Below, piece after piece: positions 53,274 to 63,834 of a DNA stretch of 64,000 nucleotides. The number at the start of each line of letters is the position of its first letter. Position 1 is the first letter of the stretch. The position numbers and the translations under genes were made by a program. The DNA is from Murinocardiopsis flavida (GTDB lineage Bacteria > Actinomycetota > Actinomycetes > Streptosporangiales > Streptosporangiaceae): assembly GCF_003014485.1 (NCBI RefSeq), contig NZ_PYGA01000017.1, forward strand, positions 124,001 to 188,000, read 5' to 3'. Under the pieces are notes generated by a model. That model saw only the letters and a list, made by a program, of their open reading frames with translations, was not told the origin of the DNA and did no database searches.

Positions 53274-55448
53274 CTATTCGCCGTCGAGGAGCGCGATCGC
53301 GGCGCCGGTGCCCTCCTGCTCGCAGGAGCCGATCGGTTCGCCGGGCACCTGCATGCCGAGCGGCACCCAGCCGCACTCCCACCCCTCGTAGGTGCCGAAT
53401 GCGCCGCTGCCTTGGATCTCCTCGGGCGGCAGCGCGAAGTAGCCCTCCAGGACGTCCACGGCCTCCGCGCAGGTGACGCCCGGTGTCGCCGGTTCCAAGG
53501 CGATGGCCTCGTTGTTGTTCGGGGAGACCACCTCCTCGTCGCACCTGCCCGCGACGACCTCTGACGGCTTCGGCTCCGGGATCTCCACCGGTTGGTCGAA
53601 GGCCGAGTACGACACGGTGGTCTGCCGTGCGCCGATGTCGGCCCCGTCGTCGAACGCCGCCTCCGAGCGGAGCGGGAAGCCCTCGGCGTCGATCCACACG
53701 TCGAACTCCGCCGCGGCGTCGACCTGCTCCCCGGAGTCCCGGTCGACGACGGTGGCCGTGAAGGAGCCGGTGTAGTGGGTGGCGGGGGTCCCGTCGAGCT
53801 CGGTGTCCTCCTCGTGCTCGGTGATCTCCGAACCGTCGGCCATCGCCCGCAGGTCGGCGGCGATCCACTCGGGGGAGTAGTACTCCATCCCCGGCGCGGG
53901 CGTTTCGGGGTCCGGGTCCTCGCTGGTCCACCCGTCCGCGACGCGGTACACCAGGGTCTCGCCGATCCGGGCCGACCCGGTGACCGCGTCGTCGCCCTGT
54001 TCGCGCTCGACGACGATCTGGCTGTAGTCCGCGGCCGACTCCGCGTTGTACCGGTGCTCGGTCACCTCTTCGACGACGGCGTCGGGGGACTCGGCTCCGT
54101 CGAGCGTGAACTCGTCCGTCTGCCGCGCTTGGAAGCTGCGGGAGTCCGAGACGAGCCGCGCCGCCCGGTCGAGGGTCTCGGCGGGGGTCAGCGCGGTCAG
54201 CGCCCCGTAGGCGTAGTACCCGCCGCCGCCCGCTGCCCCGGCCGCGAGTGCCCCGGCGGCCACGAGCCCGGCGAGTTTGGTCCCCGCGGCCGTGGCGGCG
54301 CCCGCTGTCGCGGTCCCCGCGGCCGCCGTCCCCGCTGACCCCGCGACGGCGGCGGAACCGGCACCGCCCGCCGCTGCGCCGCCCGCGCCCGCGGCCCCGC
54401 TCGCCCCGACGGCGCCGCCCGTGCCGACGGCGCCCGCCAGTACCGTCCCGCCTGCGGCGCCGAGGACGGGGGCTGCGGCCAGCCAGAGCGCCGGCCGGTG
54501 CCACGGAGCGTCGAACCCGGTCCACACTCGCCGCAGCAGCTCGCCGAGGCTGCCGCCGGGGGAGGGCGCGGGTACCGCGTCCGCCCCGGTGCCGGGGGTG
54601 CTCTCCGCACGGGCGAGGACGGCGTGGAACGCCTCCTCGGAGCTCGGCCGGGTGCCCGGATCCTTAGACAGCGCCCGTTCCACCAGGGGCAGCAGCTCCG
54701 CGGGGACACCCTCGATGTCGGGCGGATCCTCGCGGGTCCGGCGCAGCAGTTCGCGCGCCTCGGCGCGGCCGAAGGGGGCGCGCCCCGTGGCGGCGAAGGC
54801 GACCATGCCGCCCCAGGCGAACATGTCGCCCGCGGCGGTGGGTTCGGCGCCGCTGAGGCGTTCGGGGCTCATCCACCCGGGGGAGCCGAACACGCCTTCG
54901 CCCGCCGGGGTCGAGGCCGTGACGGTGCGGGCGATCCCGAAGTCGAGGACCTTGGGGCCGTCGGGGGAGAGGATGACGTTGGCGGGCTTGACGTCGCAGT
55001 GCACGATCCCGGCGGCGTGGACGGACGCCAGCGCCTCCGCCGTACCCGCGGCGAACGCGTCGAGGACCTCCCCGGTCAGCGGGCCGAGTTCGCCGACGTG
55101 GGCCCGCAGCGTCCGCCCGGCGACGAACTCGGTGGCCATCCACGGCCGCGGCGCCGCGGCATCGGCGGCCAGGACCTCGGCGGTGCAGAGGCCGCCGACA
55201 CGGCGCATCAGTTCGACCTCGCGGGCGAAGGCGGTGCGGAATCGCGGGTCGGCGGCGAACTTCGGATGCACGACCTTGACCGCGATGCAGCGTCCGGAGT
55301 CGTCCAGCGCCCCGTAGACGGCGCCCATTCCGCCCGCACCGAGGCGTCCGACGACGCGGTAGGGGCCGATGCGGGCGGGGTCGCCGCGGACAAGCGGCGC
55401 CAGCTCCGGGGGAAGCTCCGAGGCCGGGGGTGAACCAGGGGAGGCCAT
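53274..55448 (-). CDS. Transmembrane Ser/Thr protein kinase with LppX/LprG-like extracellular domain
   Basis: The 724-residue protein has a kinase domain at residues 28-270: GRLGAGGMGAVYGA, IAVKVV (ATP lysine), VHCDVKPANVIL, KVLDFGIA and GSPGWMSPE. The catalytic loop is HCD rather than HRD, a non-RD kinase. Then come a Trp-containing hydrophobic stretch, a long Ala/Gly linker and a second hydrophobic segment (LAGLVAAGALAAGAAGGGG). The outer 290 residues start ETLDRAARLVSDSRSFQARQ and contain FDVWIDAEGFPLRSEAAF, a pattern of LppX/LprAFG lipoproteins that bind lipids. It has no PASTA repeats. It may sense a lipid or envelope state. Confidence 0.85.
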   Translation of the reverse strand: MASPGSPPASELPPELAPLVRGDPARIGPYRVVGRLGAGGMGAVYGALDDSGRCIAVKVVHPKFAADPRFRTAFAREVELMRRVGGLCTAEVLAADAAAPRPWMATEFVAGRTLRAHVGELGPLTGEVLDAFAAGTAEALASVHAAGIVHCDVKPANVILSPDGPKVLDFGIARTVTASTPAGEGVFGSPGWMSPERLSGAEPTAAGDMFAWGGMVAFAATGRAPFGRAEARELLRRTREDPPDIEGVPAELLPLVERALSKDPGTRPSSEEAFHAVLARAESTPGTGADAVPAPSPGGSLGELLRRVWTGFDAPWHRPALWLAAAPVLGAAGGTVLAGAVGTGGAVGASGAAGAGGAAAGGAGSAAVAGSAGTAAAGTATAGAATAAGTKLAGLVAAGALAAGAAGGGGYYAYGALTALTPAETLDRAARLVSDSRSFQARQTDEFTLDGAESPDAVVEEVTEHRYNAESAADYSQIVVEREQGDDAVTGSARIGETLVYRVADGWTSEDPDPETPAPGMEYYSPEWIAADLRAMADGSEITEHEEDTELDGTPATHYTGSFTATVVDRDSGEQVDAAAEFDVWIDAEGFPLRSEAAFDDGADIGARQTTVSYSAFDQPVEIPEPKPSEVVAGRCDEEVVSPNNNEAIALEPATPGVTCAEAVDVLEGYFALPPEEIQGSGAFGTYEGWECGWVPLGMQVPGEPIGSCEQEGTGAAIALLDGE

Positions 55449-55627
55449 GATCCGATTCTCACCGGGACCCGTCCGTCACGACAGGGGTCCAGAGACGATT
55501 TCGGCACCACGGTGCGCGCAGATCCTCCGAATCCCGCGGCCGACCTCGCGGCCCTGTCGGGGCGGACGGCGTCATGCCGGGGGCGGACGGTGCCATCGGG
55601 AGAGGTCGAGGCGTTCGGTCCGTTCGC

Positions 55628-56188
55628 TCAGCCCGCGCGCCAGGCGCTTCCGGCCAGGTCAAAGGCGAGGTAGCACCAGACCTGGCGGTGGCTCGGGAAA
55701 CCGTTGTCGCCCCAGGACGTGGACAGCGCATCGACGATGGCGAGGCCGCGCCCGGCCGTTGCGAGCGGGTCGATGTCGGGCTCGGGCACCGAGAGGTAAT
55801 GGCGTTCCCGGTGGTCGTAGCGGCGACCGCCCTTTTCCCCCTCGTCACGGCAGGTGAGCGTCAGCCCGCCGGTGGAGCGGTCGACCCGCAGCGTGTAGGT
55901 GCCGCCCGGCTCACCGGATCGTGAGTGCCGGAGTGCGTTTCCGACGAGTTCGGTGCCGAGCAGGTCGAACACGTACCGGTACTCGCCGTCTCCGTGCGTG
56001 GCGCAGGACGCCAGGAACGCGTGTACCAGGGGCATGAGTACTTTCTCCCCGCGGAACTGGAACGCCCGCCGGGTGAAGGGCACCGGGTCGGCGGCGGAGT
56101 CGAAGTAGCTCTCCTTGCCCGACGGGATGAGCAGAGCGAGCGGGATAGTGACGGAGGGTAGCGGCGGGAGAATGGAAACGGCGGGCAT
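55628..56188 (-). CDS. ATP-binding protein, anti-sigma regulatory (HATPase_c_2) type
   Basis: The 186-residue protein has the GHKL N-box ELVGNALRHSRSGEP, the G1 box LTCRDEGEKG and the G2 box TAGRGLAIVDALSTSWG. This is the RsbW/SpoIIAB-like fold that is very frequent in actinobacteria. Such stand-alone proteins often accompany XRE-DUF397 pairs; here that pair is divergent across a 216-base regulatory region. It may act as an anti-sigma kinase or as a modulator of the XRE protein. No sigma or anti-anti-sigma gene is adjacent. Confidence 0.85.
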   Translation of the reverse strand: MPAVSILPPLPSVTIPLALLIPSGKESYFDSAADPVPFTRRAFQFRGEKVLMPLVHAFLASCATHGDGEYRYVFDLLGTELVGNALRHSRSGEPGGTYTLRVDRSTGGLTLTCRDEGEKGGRRYDHRERHYLSVPEPDIDPLATAGRGLAIVDALSTSWGDNGFPSHRQVWCYLAFDLAGSAWRAG

Positions 56189-56330
56189 GCGGACTCCTCG
56201 GGACGCAGCGCGGCGGCGCGCTGGCGGACAGGATGGTGCCCGCGGATCGGTCCGTTCCCAGGACGAGGAGGCGGGCGGTGCGTAGCGTGACCTGGTGGGC
56301 CGTGGAGGACGCCGTGGTCACTGCCGGATC

Positions 56331-56379
56331 TTCACAATAAAAGTGAATCTCACTATAGTCAATTGAAAGTAGTGAGATT
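56331..56379. promoter_or_regulatory. AT-rich inverted repeats before the XRE gene
   Basis: TTCAC-N7-GTGAA at 56331-56347 is followed by AATCTCACTA (56346-56355) paired with TAGTGAGATT (56370-56379). The AT-rich island lies in the shared upstream region of the XRE and ATP-binding genes. It likely contains the promoter and the XRE operator. Confidence 0.7.
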
Positions 56380-56404
56380 TCTTGTTTTGGTGAAGGTTAG
56401 GATC

Positions 56405-57271
56405 ATGCCCATGCAGCACCCCCGGAGCCCCTCGATTCGTCGGCGCCGCCTGTCGGCCGAACTGCGCCGCGCGCGCGATGCGGCCGGCCTCACGACGACC
56501 CAGACCGTCCAAGCGCTCGGTTGGGCCGCGGGCAAGCTCAGCAAGATCGAGAACGCCGACACGCAGACGGTCAAGGCCGCCGACCTCGACCGAATGCTGG
56601 ACCTGTACAAGGTCGACGACGGAGAGATTCGCGCAGCAATGCACCAGCTCGCGCGCGACGCCAAGGAGCGGGGCTGGTGGTCGAAGTACCGCGATGTCTT
56701 CAAGAACGAGACGCTGCCCGACTTCGAGGCCGAGGCATCCAGCATCCGGACCTATCAATCGCAGGTCATCCCTGGGTTGCTACAGACGCCGAGCTATGCC
56801 GAAGCCATCTTTCTTGGCGGCAGGTATGCGGGGACGGATGAGATTCGTCGCCGCGTTGAAGCTCGGATGGCCCGCCGTGAGGTCCTGATCAGATTCACCC
56901 CTGTGCACTTGCGGGTGGTCATGGATGAGTCTGCTCTTCAACGATGCATCGGCGGGGCGGAGGTAATGACCAACCAGATCAGGCACCTGTTGCATATGGC
57001 GAAGATGCCCAACGTGGACGTCCAGGTCCTGCCGCTGAACGTGGGTGCACACGCAGCTCTGACGGCACCATTCACGATATTGGACTTTCCCAACCCTCTC
57101 GATCCCACCATCGTCTGTGTCGAGACGCTGACTGATGCGCTTTACCTTGAGCTTCCAGAGGACGTGCAGCGATATAACGTGACGTTCGGGGACGTACAGG
57201 GCTCTGCTGTGAGCACCGCCCGATCCGCCACAATCATGTCCGATGCACTTAAGGCTTTAGAGAGCGGCTGA
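56405..57271 (+). CDS. XRE-type regulator with DUF5753-like C-terminal domain
   Basis: The 288-residue protein begins MPMQHPRSPS. The HTH covers RRARDAAGLTTTQTVQALGW followed by AAGKLSKIENADTQTVKAAD. The rest (YQSQVIPGLLQTPSYAEAIF, then RRVEARMARREVL and VDVQVLPLNVGAHAAL) is the DUF5753 effector domain typical of WhiJ/Scr1-like regulators. In Streptomyces such XRE-DUF397 pairs influence development and antibiotic production, and some behave like toxin-antitoxin modules. The stop TGA overlaps the DUF397 start by one base. Its third-position GC is lower than in surrounding genes, suggesting transfer. Confidence 0.9.
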   Translation: MPMQHPRSPSIRRRRLSAELRRARDAAGLTTTQTVQALGWAAGKLSKIENADTQTVKAADLDRMLDLYKVDDGEIRAAMHQLARDAKERGWWSKYRDVFKNETLPDFEAEASSIRTYQSQVIPGLLQTPSYAEAIFLGGRYAGTDEIRRRVEARMARREVLIRFTPVHLRVVMDESALQRCIGGAEVMTNQIRHLLHMAKMPNVDVQVLPLNVGAHAALTAPFTILDFPNPLDPTIVCVETLTDALYLELPEDVQRYNVTFGDVQGSAVSTARSATIMSDALKALESG

Positions 57272-57522
57272 TGACCAACGTGTTGGCTTTCCGTAAGAGC
57301 AGCTACAGCGGCCAAGGCGTGGACTGCGTGGAAGTAGCCTCCATCCCCACTGGCTTCCGCAAGAGCAGCTATAGCGGCGCGGGACAAGACTGCGTCGAGG
57401 TGGCCGACGGCTCCTCCGGTGCGGCCCTGCGCGATTCGAAGTACCCGGCCGCCGGGCACCTTTCCTTCCCCACTCCCGAGTGGGACGCCTTCCTCACCGC
57501 CGCGCGGGCCGCGGAACTGTAG
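57271..57522 (+). CDS. DUF397 protein with duplicated N-terminal motif
   Basis: In the 83-residue partner of the XRE protein the DUF397 core FRKSSYSGAGQDCVEVADG, then LRDSKYPAAGHLSFPTPEW and FLTAARAAEL, is complete from residue 29. It is preceded by a near copy of its first 17 residues, FRKSSYSGQGVDCVEVA, encoded by a partial internal duplication. DUF397 proteins are small actinobacterial partners of XRE regulators; the biochemical activity is unknown. Confidence 0.9.
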   Translation: MTNVLAFRKSSYSGQGVDCVEVASIPTGFRKSSYSGAGQDCVEVADGSSGAALRDSKYPAAGHLSFPTPEWDAFLTAARAAEL

Positions 57523-57914
57523 CGGGCAGCCCCCGGCCCTGGCGGACTGTTCGTGTGGAGGGGGCACTCACCGGCCACCGGCCGGAACATGATGGCCCCT
57601 TCCGCCCGATCACCAAGGGCGACCGTTAGCCCCAATGCCGTTGGCTTTGCGGGCGGGTGCCGCTGGTCCGGGGTGTGGCCCGGATGCACACTGGTGGTAG
57701 GTGCCGAGAGCGTCCTTCCTCACAGTGGACCTGGGCAAGGCTGCCGGGAAGCCTGCGCAGCAGCGCAGGCTTCCCGGCAGCCTGGCTCCTGTCCCCTGGG
57801 GTCAAGGACGCCCTCGCTCCCGGGTGCCTGCGTCCGCTGCTGCGCAGCGGCAGCCCTTCTATCGCCCAGGTCGGTGAACACGCCTTCGTTCCCGTTAATT
57901 CAACGGCATTGCGG
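57523..57914. other. Gap between convergent DUF397 and rhodanese genes
   Basis: No gene is supported in these 392 bases. The main structure is the long hairpin at 57739-57782. A smaller 7-base-pair hairpin (CCGCTGC / GCAGCGG) lies near 57834-57850. Confidence 0.5.
57739..57782. terminator. Very long perfect hairpin between convergent genes
   Basis: A 20-base arm (GGCTGCCGGGAAGCCTGCGC) is followed by loop AGCA and its exact reverse complement at 57763-57782. No T tract flanks it. It can serve as a bidirectional terminator, though the length is unusual. Confidence 0.6.
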
Positions 57915-58328
57915 TCAGCCCTCGGTGTCCTCTGTCACCGGCAGGCCAGCGGCGGCCCAGGCGCGGAAGCCGCCGATCAGGTCCGTGGCCCTGGGCAGGC
58001 CCATGTCGATGAGGGCGGCCGCGGCGAGGCTGGAGGCGTAGCCCTCGTTGCAGAACACGATGACGCGGCGGTCGGGGTCGTCGGCTTCGGGGATCCGGTC
58101 GGGGCTGGTGGGGTCGAGCCGCCACTCCAGGACGTTGCGGTCGACGACGAGGGCGCCGGGGATCACGCCCTCCGCGCGCCTGTTGTGCACGGGCCGGGTG
58201 TCCACGAGCAGCGCACCGGCGGCGGCCGCTTCGTGTGCCTCGTGCGGGCCGACCCGGTGCAGTGCGGTGCGGGTGCGTTGCAGGAGCCGTTCGACGGCGC
58301 TCGCCGTCCGTTCGCCCTGGGCGGTCAC
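57915..58328 (-). CDS. Rhodanese-like domain protein
   Basis: The 137-residue single-domain protein has LLVDTRPVHNRRAEGVIPGA and the active-site loop VIVFCNEGYASSLAAAAL, with the sulfur-accepting cysteine, then LIGGFRAWAAAGLPV. It transfers sulfane sulfur or acts in sulfur trafficking. Its GTG start overlaps the TGA of the cysteine dioxygenase gene, so both are made together and probably handle products of cysteine breakdown. Confidence 0.88.
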   Translation of the reverse strand: MTAQGERTASAVERLLQRTRTALHRVGPHEAHEAAAAGALLVDTRPVHNRRAEGVIPGALVVDRNVLEWRLDPTSPDRIPEADDPDRRVIVFCNEGYASSLAAAALIDMGLPRATDLIGGFRAWAAAGLPVTEDTEG

Positions 58329-58876
58329 CGGGTGGTCCCGGTGCGGGAGGGGACCGCGTCGAGGGTCGGGACATCGGGCTCGGGGTCGTGGGTGAGGACG
58401 CTGTGCGTCCGCCGCAGCGCCCCGGCGTCGTCCACCCTGTAGTAGGACATGGCGGTGAGCGGCGGCGAGTAGGCGTGCACGCTCACCGCCGGTGCGCTGC
58501 GGGTGTTCACCACGTCGTGCACGTAGCCGACGGGGAATCCGACGCTGCGCCCGGTGGCGAGGGCGCGGTCGCGGAGCCCCGAGGGGCGCCATACGCGCTC
58601 GGTCAGGTCGCCGTCGACAACGGTCAGCGCGCCGAGTGAACCGGCGTGGTCGTGGAGCAGCGTGGACTGGTCCTCGGTCCAGGTGATGAGCCACACGTCG
58701 GCGTAGGTGTGCGCGTGCAGCCGGACGGACCAGCGGTTCTCGGCGTCGAACCGGACCTCGTGCAGGCCGGCGCGGACGTCGGCCGCGGTGTCGCGCGTGA
58801 GTTCGACAAGGGCGTCGAGGGTCAGCGGGGTAGGCGCGTGCCCGCGCGCGCGGGCACTGGTCGGGGCGGTGGTCAA
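58325..58876 (-). CDS. Cysteine dioxygenase
   Basis: This cupin iron enzyme oxidises cysteine to cysteine sulfinate. Iron ligands are the two histidines in LLHDHAGSLGAL and the third in VGYVHDVVN. The tyrosine of HAYSPPLTAMSYY is conserved, while the cross-linking cysteine of the animal enzyme is replaced by glycine (VDGDLTERVW), as in most bacterial forms. TTG at 58876, after GAGAGG, is preferred as start (183 residues); ATG 58930 would add 18. The region upstream (58985-59035) is AT-rich and probably holds the promoter. Confidence 0.9.
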   Translation of the reverse strand: MTTAPTSARARGHAPTPLTLDALVELTRDTAADVRAGLHEVRFDAENRWSVRLHAHTYADVWLITWTEDQSTLLHDHAGSLGALTVVDGDLTERVWRPSGLRDRALATGRSVGFPVGYVHDVVNTRSAPAVSVHAYSPPLTAMSYYRVDDAGALRRTHSVLTHDPEPDVPTLDAVPSRTGTTR

Positions 58877-59089
58877 GGTGCCTCTCTCGGGTCGCCGGTT
58901 CCTGATCAGTGGGATCGGGTCCGGCGACATCGCCGAGCGGGGGCACCGCCTCGGCCTCCCCTGTCGATCACGGTAGTGACGCGCATGGAGGCCAGTTAAC
59001 CATATTCCCTACAAGAAAAGTATGACTTGATGCGTGTGTCCAGAGGATAGCGGCGCGGTCGTCGGCGCCGGTCTCCGTGCGGACACCGT

Positions 59090-59851
59090 TCAACGGCGAT
59101 TGCGCCGCCCGAGCAGCCAGCGGAGCAGCAGCAGCGCGAGCACCACCGCCACCGCCGCGGGGACGACCCGTCGCACCACCGCTCCGCCCGCGACGTCGAA
59201 GAGGTCGAGCGAGTCGTCGCGGCTCGCGCCGGTGCGGTCGGCCGCGACCGGACGGCGGCCGTCCGGCGACGCGCCGCTCGCTGCCCCCGTGCTCGCCGCC
59301 ACCGCTCCCGCCGCTCCCGCCGCCGGGACGGCAGCCCCGGCCGGCGCTGGAGCCGCGGCGCCGTCGTCCGCCCCGCCGTCCGCGCCCTTGTCCGCGCTGG
59401 TGTCGCGCCCCAGTTCCGCCGCGAGGTTCGCGGCGAACCGGTCCACGAGCTTCGCGCTGACGTCGGCCATGACCCCGCGGCCGAACTGGGCCACGCGGCC
59501 CGTCACGTTGAGGTCGGTGTCGACGGTGACCCGGGTGCCGTCGCCCTCGGCGCTGAGGGAGGCGGTGACCTTCGCCGCCGCGGTGCCCGAACCGCGCGCC
59601 TCCTTGCCGTTGGCGTCCACGGCGACCGAACGGGTCGCGGCGTCCTTGTCGGTGAACCGGGCCTCGCCGCGGTAGGTGACCGTGATCGGGCCGACCTTCA
59701 CCTTCACCTTGCCGGTGAAGGTGTCGCCGTCGACCGAGTCCAGCGAGGCCCCCGGCATGCACGGCGCGATCCGTTCGACGTCGAGCAGCACCTCCCACGC
59801 CTCGTCGACCGGGACCGGAACGGTGAACTCGTTGTGCAGTTTCGTCGCCAT
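59090..59851 (-). CDS. CoxG-like SRPBCC protein with C-terminal membrane anchor
   Basis: The 253-residue protein starts MATKLHNEFTVPVPVDEAWE, followed by VERIAPCMPGASLDSVDGD and VGPITVTYRGEARF, the CoxG/SRPBCC domain (residues 1-150). Next is a low-complexity Ala/Gly/Asp linker, then a hydrophobic anchor (VPAAVAVVLALLLLRWLLG) ending in Arg residues. CoxG recruits the CO dehydrogenase to the membrane and links it to the quinone pool. The gene ends the molybdenum hydroxylase operon; a strong hairpin separates it from coxM. Confidence 0.88.
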   Translation of the reverse strand: MATKLHNEFTVPVPVDEAWEVLLDVERIAPCMPGASLDSVDGDTFTGKVKVKVGPITVTYRGEARFTDKDAATRSVAVDANGKEARGSGTAAAKVTASLSAEGDGTRVTVDTDLNVTGRVAQFGRGVMADVSAKLVDRFAANLAAELGRDTSADKGADGGADDGAAAPAPAGAAVPAAGAAGAVAASTGAASGASPDGRRPVAADRTGASRDDSLDLFDVAGGAVVRRVVPAAVAVVLALLLLRWLLGRRNRR

Positions 59852-59892
59852 CGCTGTGCCTTCCGCTCGCACCCCGCCGCGCGCATGGCGGG

Positions 59893-59919
59893 GTGGGCGC
59901 CCCGTTCCGGGGCGCCCAC
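59893..59919 (-). terminator. Hairpin between coxM and coxG
   Basis: GTGGGCGCCCC pairs with GGGGCGCCCAC around a 5-base loop. In the direction of the operon it follows coxM and may lower coxG expression or stabilise the upstream message. There is no T tract. Confidence 0.6.
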
Positions 59920-59945
59920 TTCTGCTGCCAGTGCCGTGGATCCGA

Positions 59946-60793
59946 TCAGATGCCCGCCGCCGCGGCGAGGGCGCGGCCGGTCAGCACCCGGGACAGGTGC
60001 CGCCGGTAGTCGGCCTGGGCGTTGACGTCGCTGGGCGGCGCGGACTCCGCGTCGGCGACGTCGGCGGCCCGGCGCAGAGCGTCGCGCTGCGCCGGCACGC
60101 CCGCCACCGCGGACTCGACCGTGCGGGCCCTGATGGGCGTGCTGCCCATGTTGGTCAGGCCGACACGGGCCTCGGCGACCGCGCCGTTGTCGCGCCGGAC
60201 CGCCGCCGCGACACCCACCACCGCCCAGGACTGCGCGGTCCGGGTGAACTTCTCGTAGTGGAACGTCCAGCCGTCGAGCTTGGGCACCCGCACGCCGGTG
60301 AGGACGTCCTCGGGTTCCAGCGCCGTGGTCAGGTAGTCGGCGAAGAACTCCGCGGCGGGCACGGCGCGGTCGCCGTCGGGCCCGGAGATAAGGAACTCCG
60401 CGTCCAACGCCAGTGCCACCGCGGGCAGGTCGCCCGCGGGGTCGGCGTGCGAGAGCGACCCGCCGATGGTGCCGCGGTGCCGGACCGCAGGGTCGGCCAC
60501 GGTGCCCGTGGCCTGCGCGATCAGGGCCGCGTGCGCCGCGATGAGCGGATCGCGGACCACCTCGTAGTGCGTGGTCATGGCGCCGATCCACAGCGCGTCG
60601 CCTTCGTCGCGGACGCCGCGCAGCTCGTCCAGGCCGCCCAGGTCCACGACGACATCGGGGTAGGCCAGCCGGAACCGCAGCAGCGGCATCAGGCTCTGCC
60701 CGCCGGCCAGGACCTTGGGCTCCTCGCTCTCGGAGAGGACGCTGACCGCCTCGGCGACGCCGCCGGGTTTCACATAGTCGAAGCGTGGCGGGA

Positions 60794-60797
<4 letters not shown>
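59946..60797 (-). CDS. Molybdenum hydroxylase FAD subunit (CoxM-like)
   Basis: The 283-residue medium subunit has the FAD motifs VLAGGQSLMPLLRFRLAYPD and HRGTIGGSLSHADPAGDLPA. It carries FAD between the iron-sulfur and molybdenum subunits. The ATG overlaps the large-subunit stop in ATGA, and the product length is typical for CoxM/CutM. Confidence 0.92.
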
Positions 60798-63273
<2,476 letters not shown>

Positions 63274-63277
<4 letters not shown>

Positions 63278-63834
63278 GACGCCGCACCTCCGCTCGCCGC
63301 GTGCGCCGGCGCCGCGGGTTCGGCGTCGGCCTGGCGGGGGACACCGCCGTGTGCGGGCGCCGCGGTCTCGGCCCGCATGGCGGCCGCCGCGCTGCGCACG
63401 GCCCGGACGATGTTGGCGTAGCCCGTGCAGCGGCACAGGTTGCCTTCGATCCCCTCGCGGATCTCCGCGTCGGTGGGGTCGGGGTTCTCCCTGATCAGGT
63501 CGATGGTCGCCATGATCATGCCGGGCGTGCAGTAGCCGCACTGCAAGGCGTGGTTCTCGTGGAAGGCGCGCTGGACGGGGTGCCATTGCCCGTCGGTCGC
63601 GAGCCCTTCGACGGTGGTGATGTCGTGCCCGTCGGTCTGGACGGCGAGCACCGAGCAGCTCTTCGCGGAGAGCCCGTCGAGCAGGACGGTACAGGCTCCG
63701 CAATTGGTGGTGTCGCACCCGACCGGGGTGCCGACCTTGCCCAATTGCTCCCGCAGATAATGGACGAGGAGTCGGCGGGCTTCGACCTGATCGTCGTAGC
63801 GGACGCCGTCTACGGTCACGCGGATTTGTGGCAT
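63274..63834 (-). CDS. Molybdenum hydroxylase [2Fe-2S] subunit (CoxS-like)
   Basis: The 186-residue small subunit has the plant-type cluster motif [17 protein letters not shown] with a later C (SCSVLAVQ), and the second cluster motif [11 protein letters not shown] and [13 protein letters not shown]. It passes electrons from the molybdenum site to FAD. After about residue 155 an Ala/Pro-rich tail is added that most family members lack. It is the first gene of the operon. Confidence 0.93.

Noticed and set aside
58930-58986. Short leader peptide frame starting ATG near 58986 before the cysteine dioxygenase gene
   Set aside because: It contains no cysteine and lacks the conserved leader pattern known from actinobacterial sulfur operons. 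It runs on without a stop suited to attenuation.
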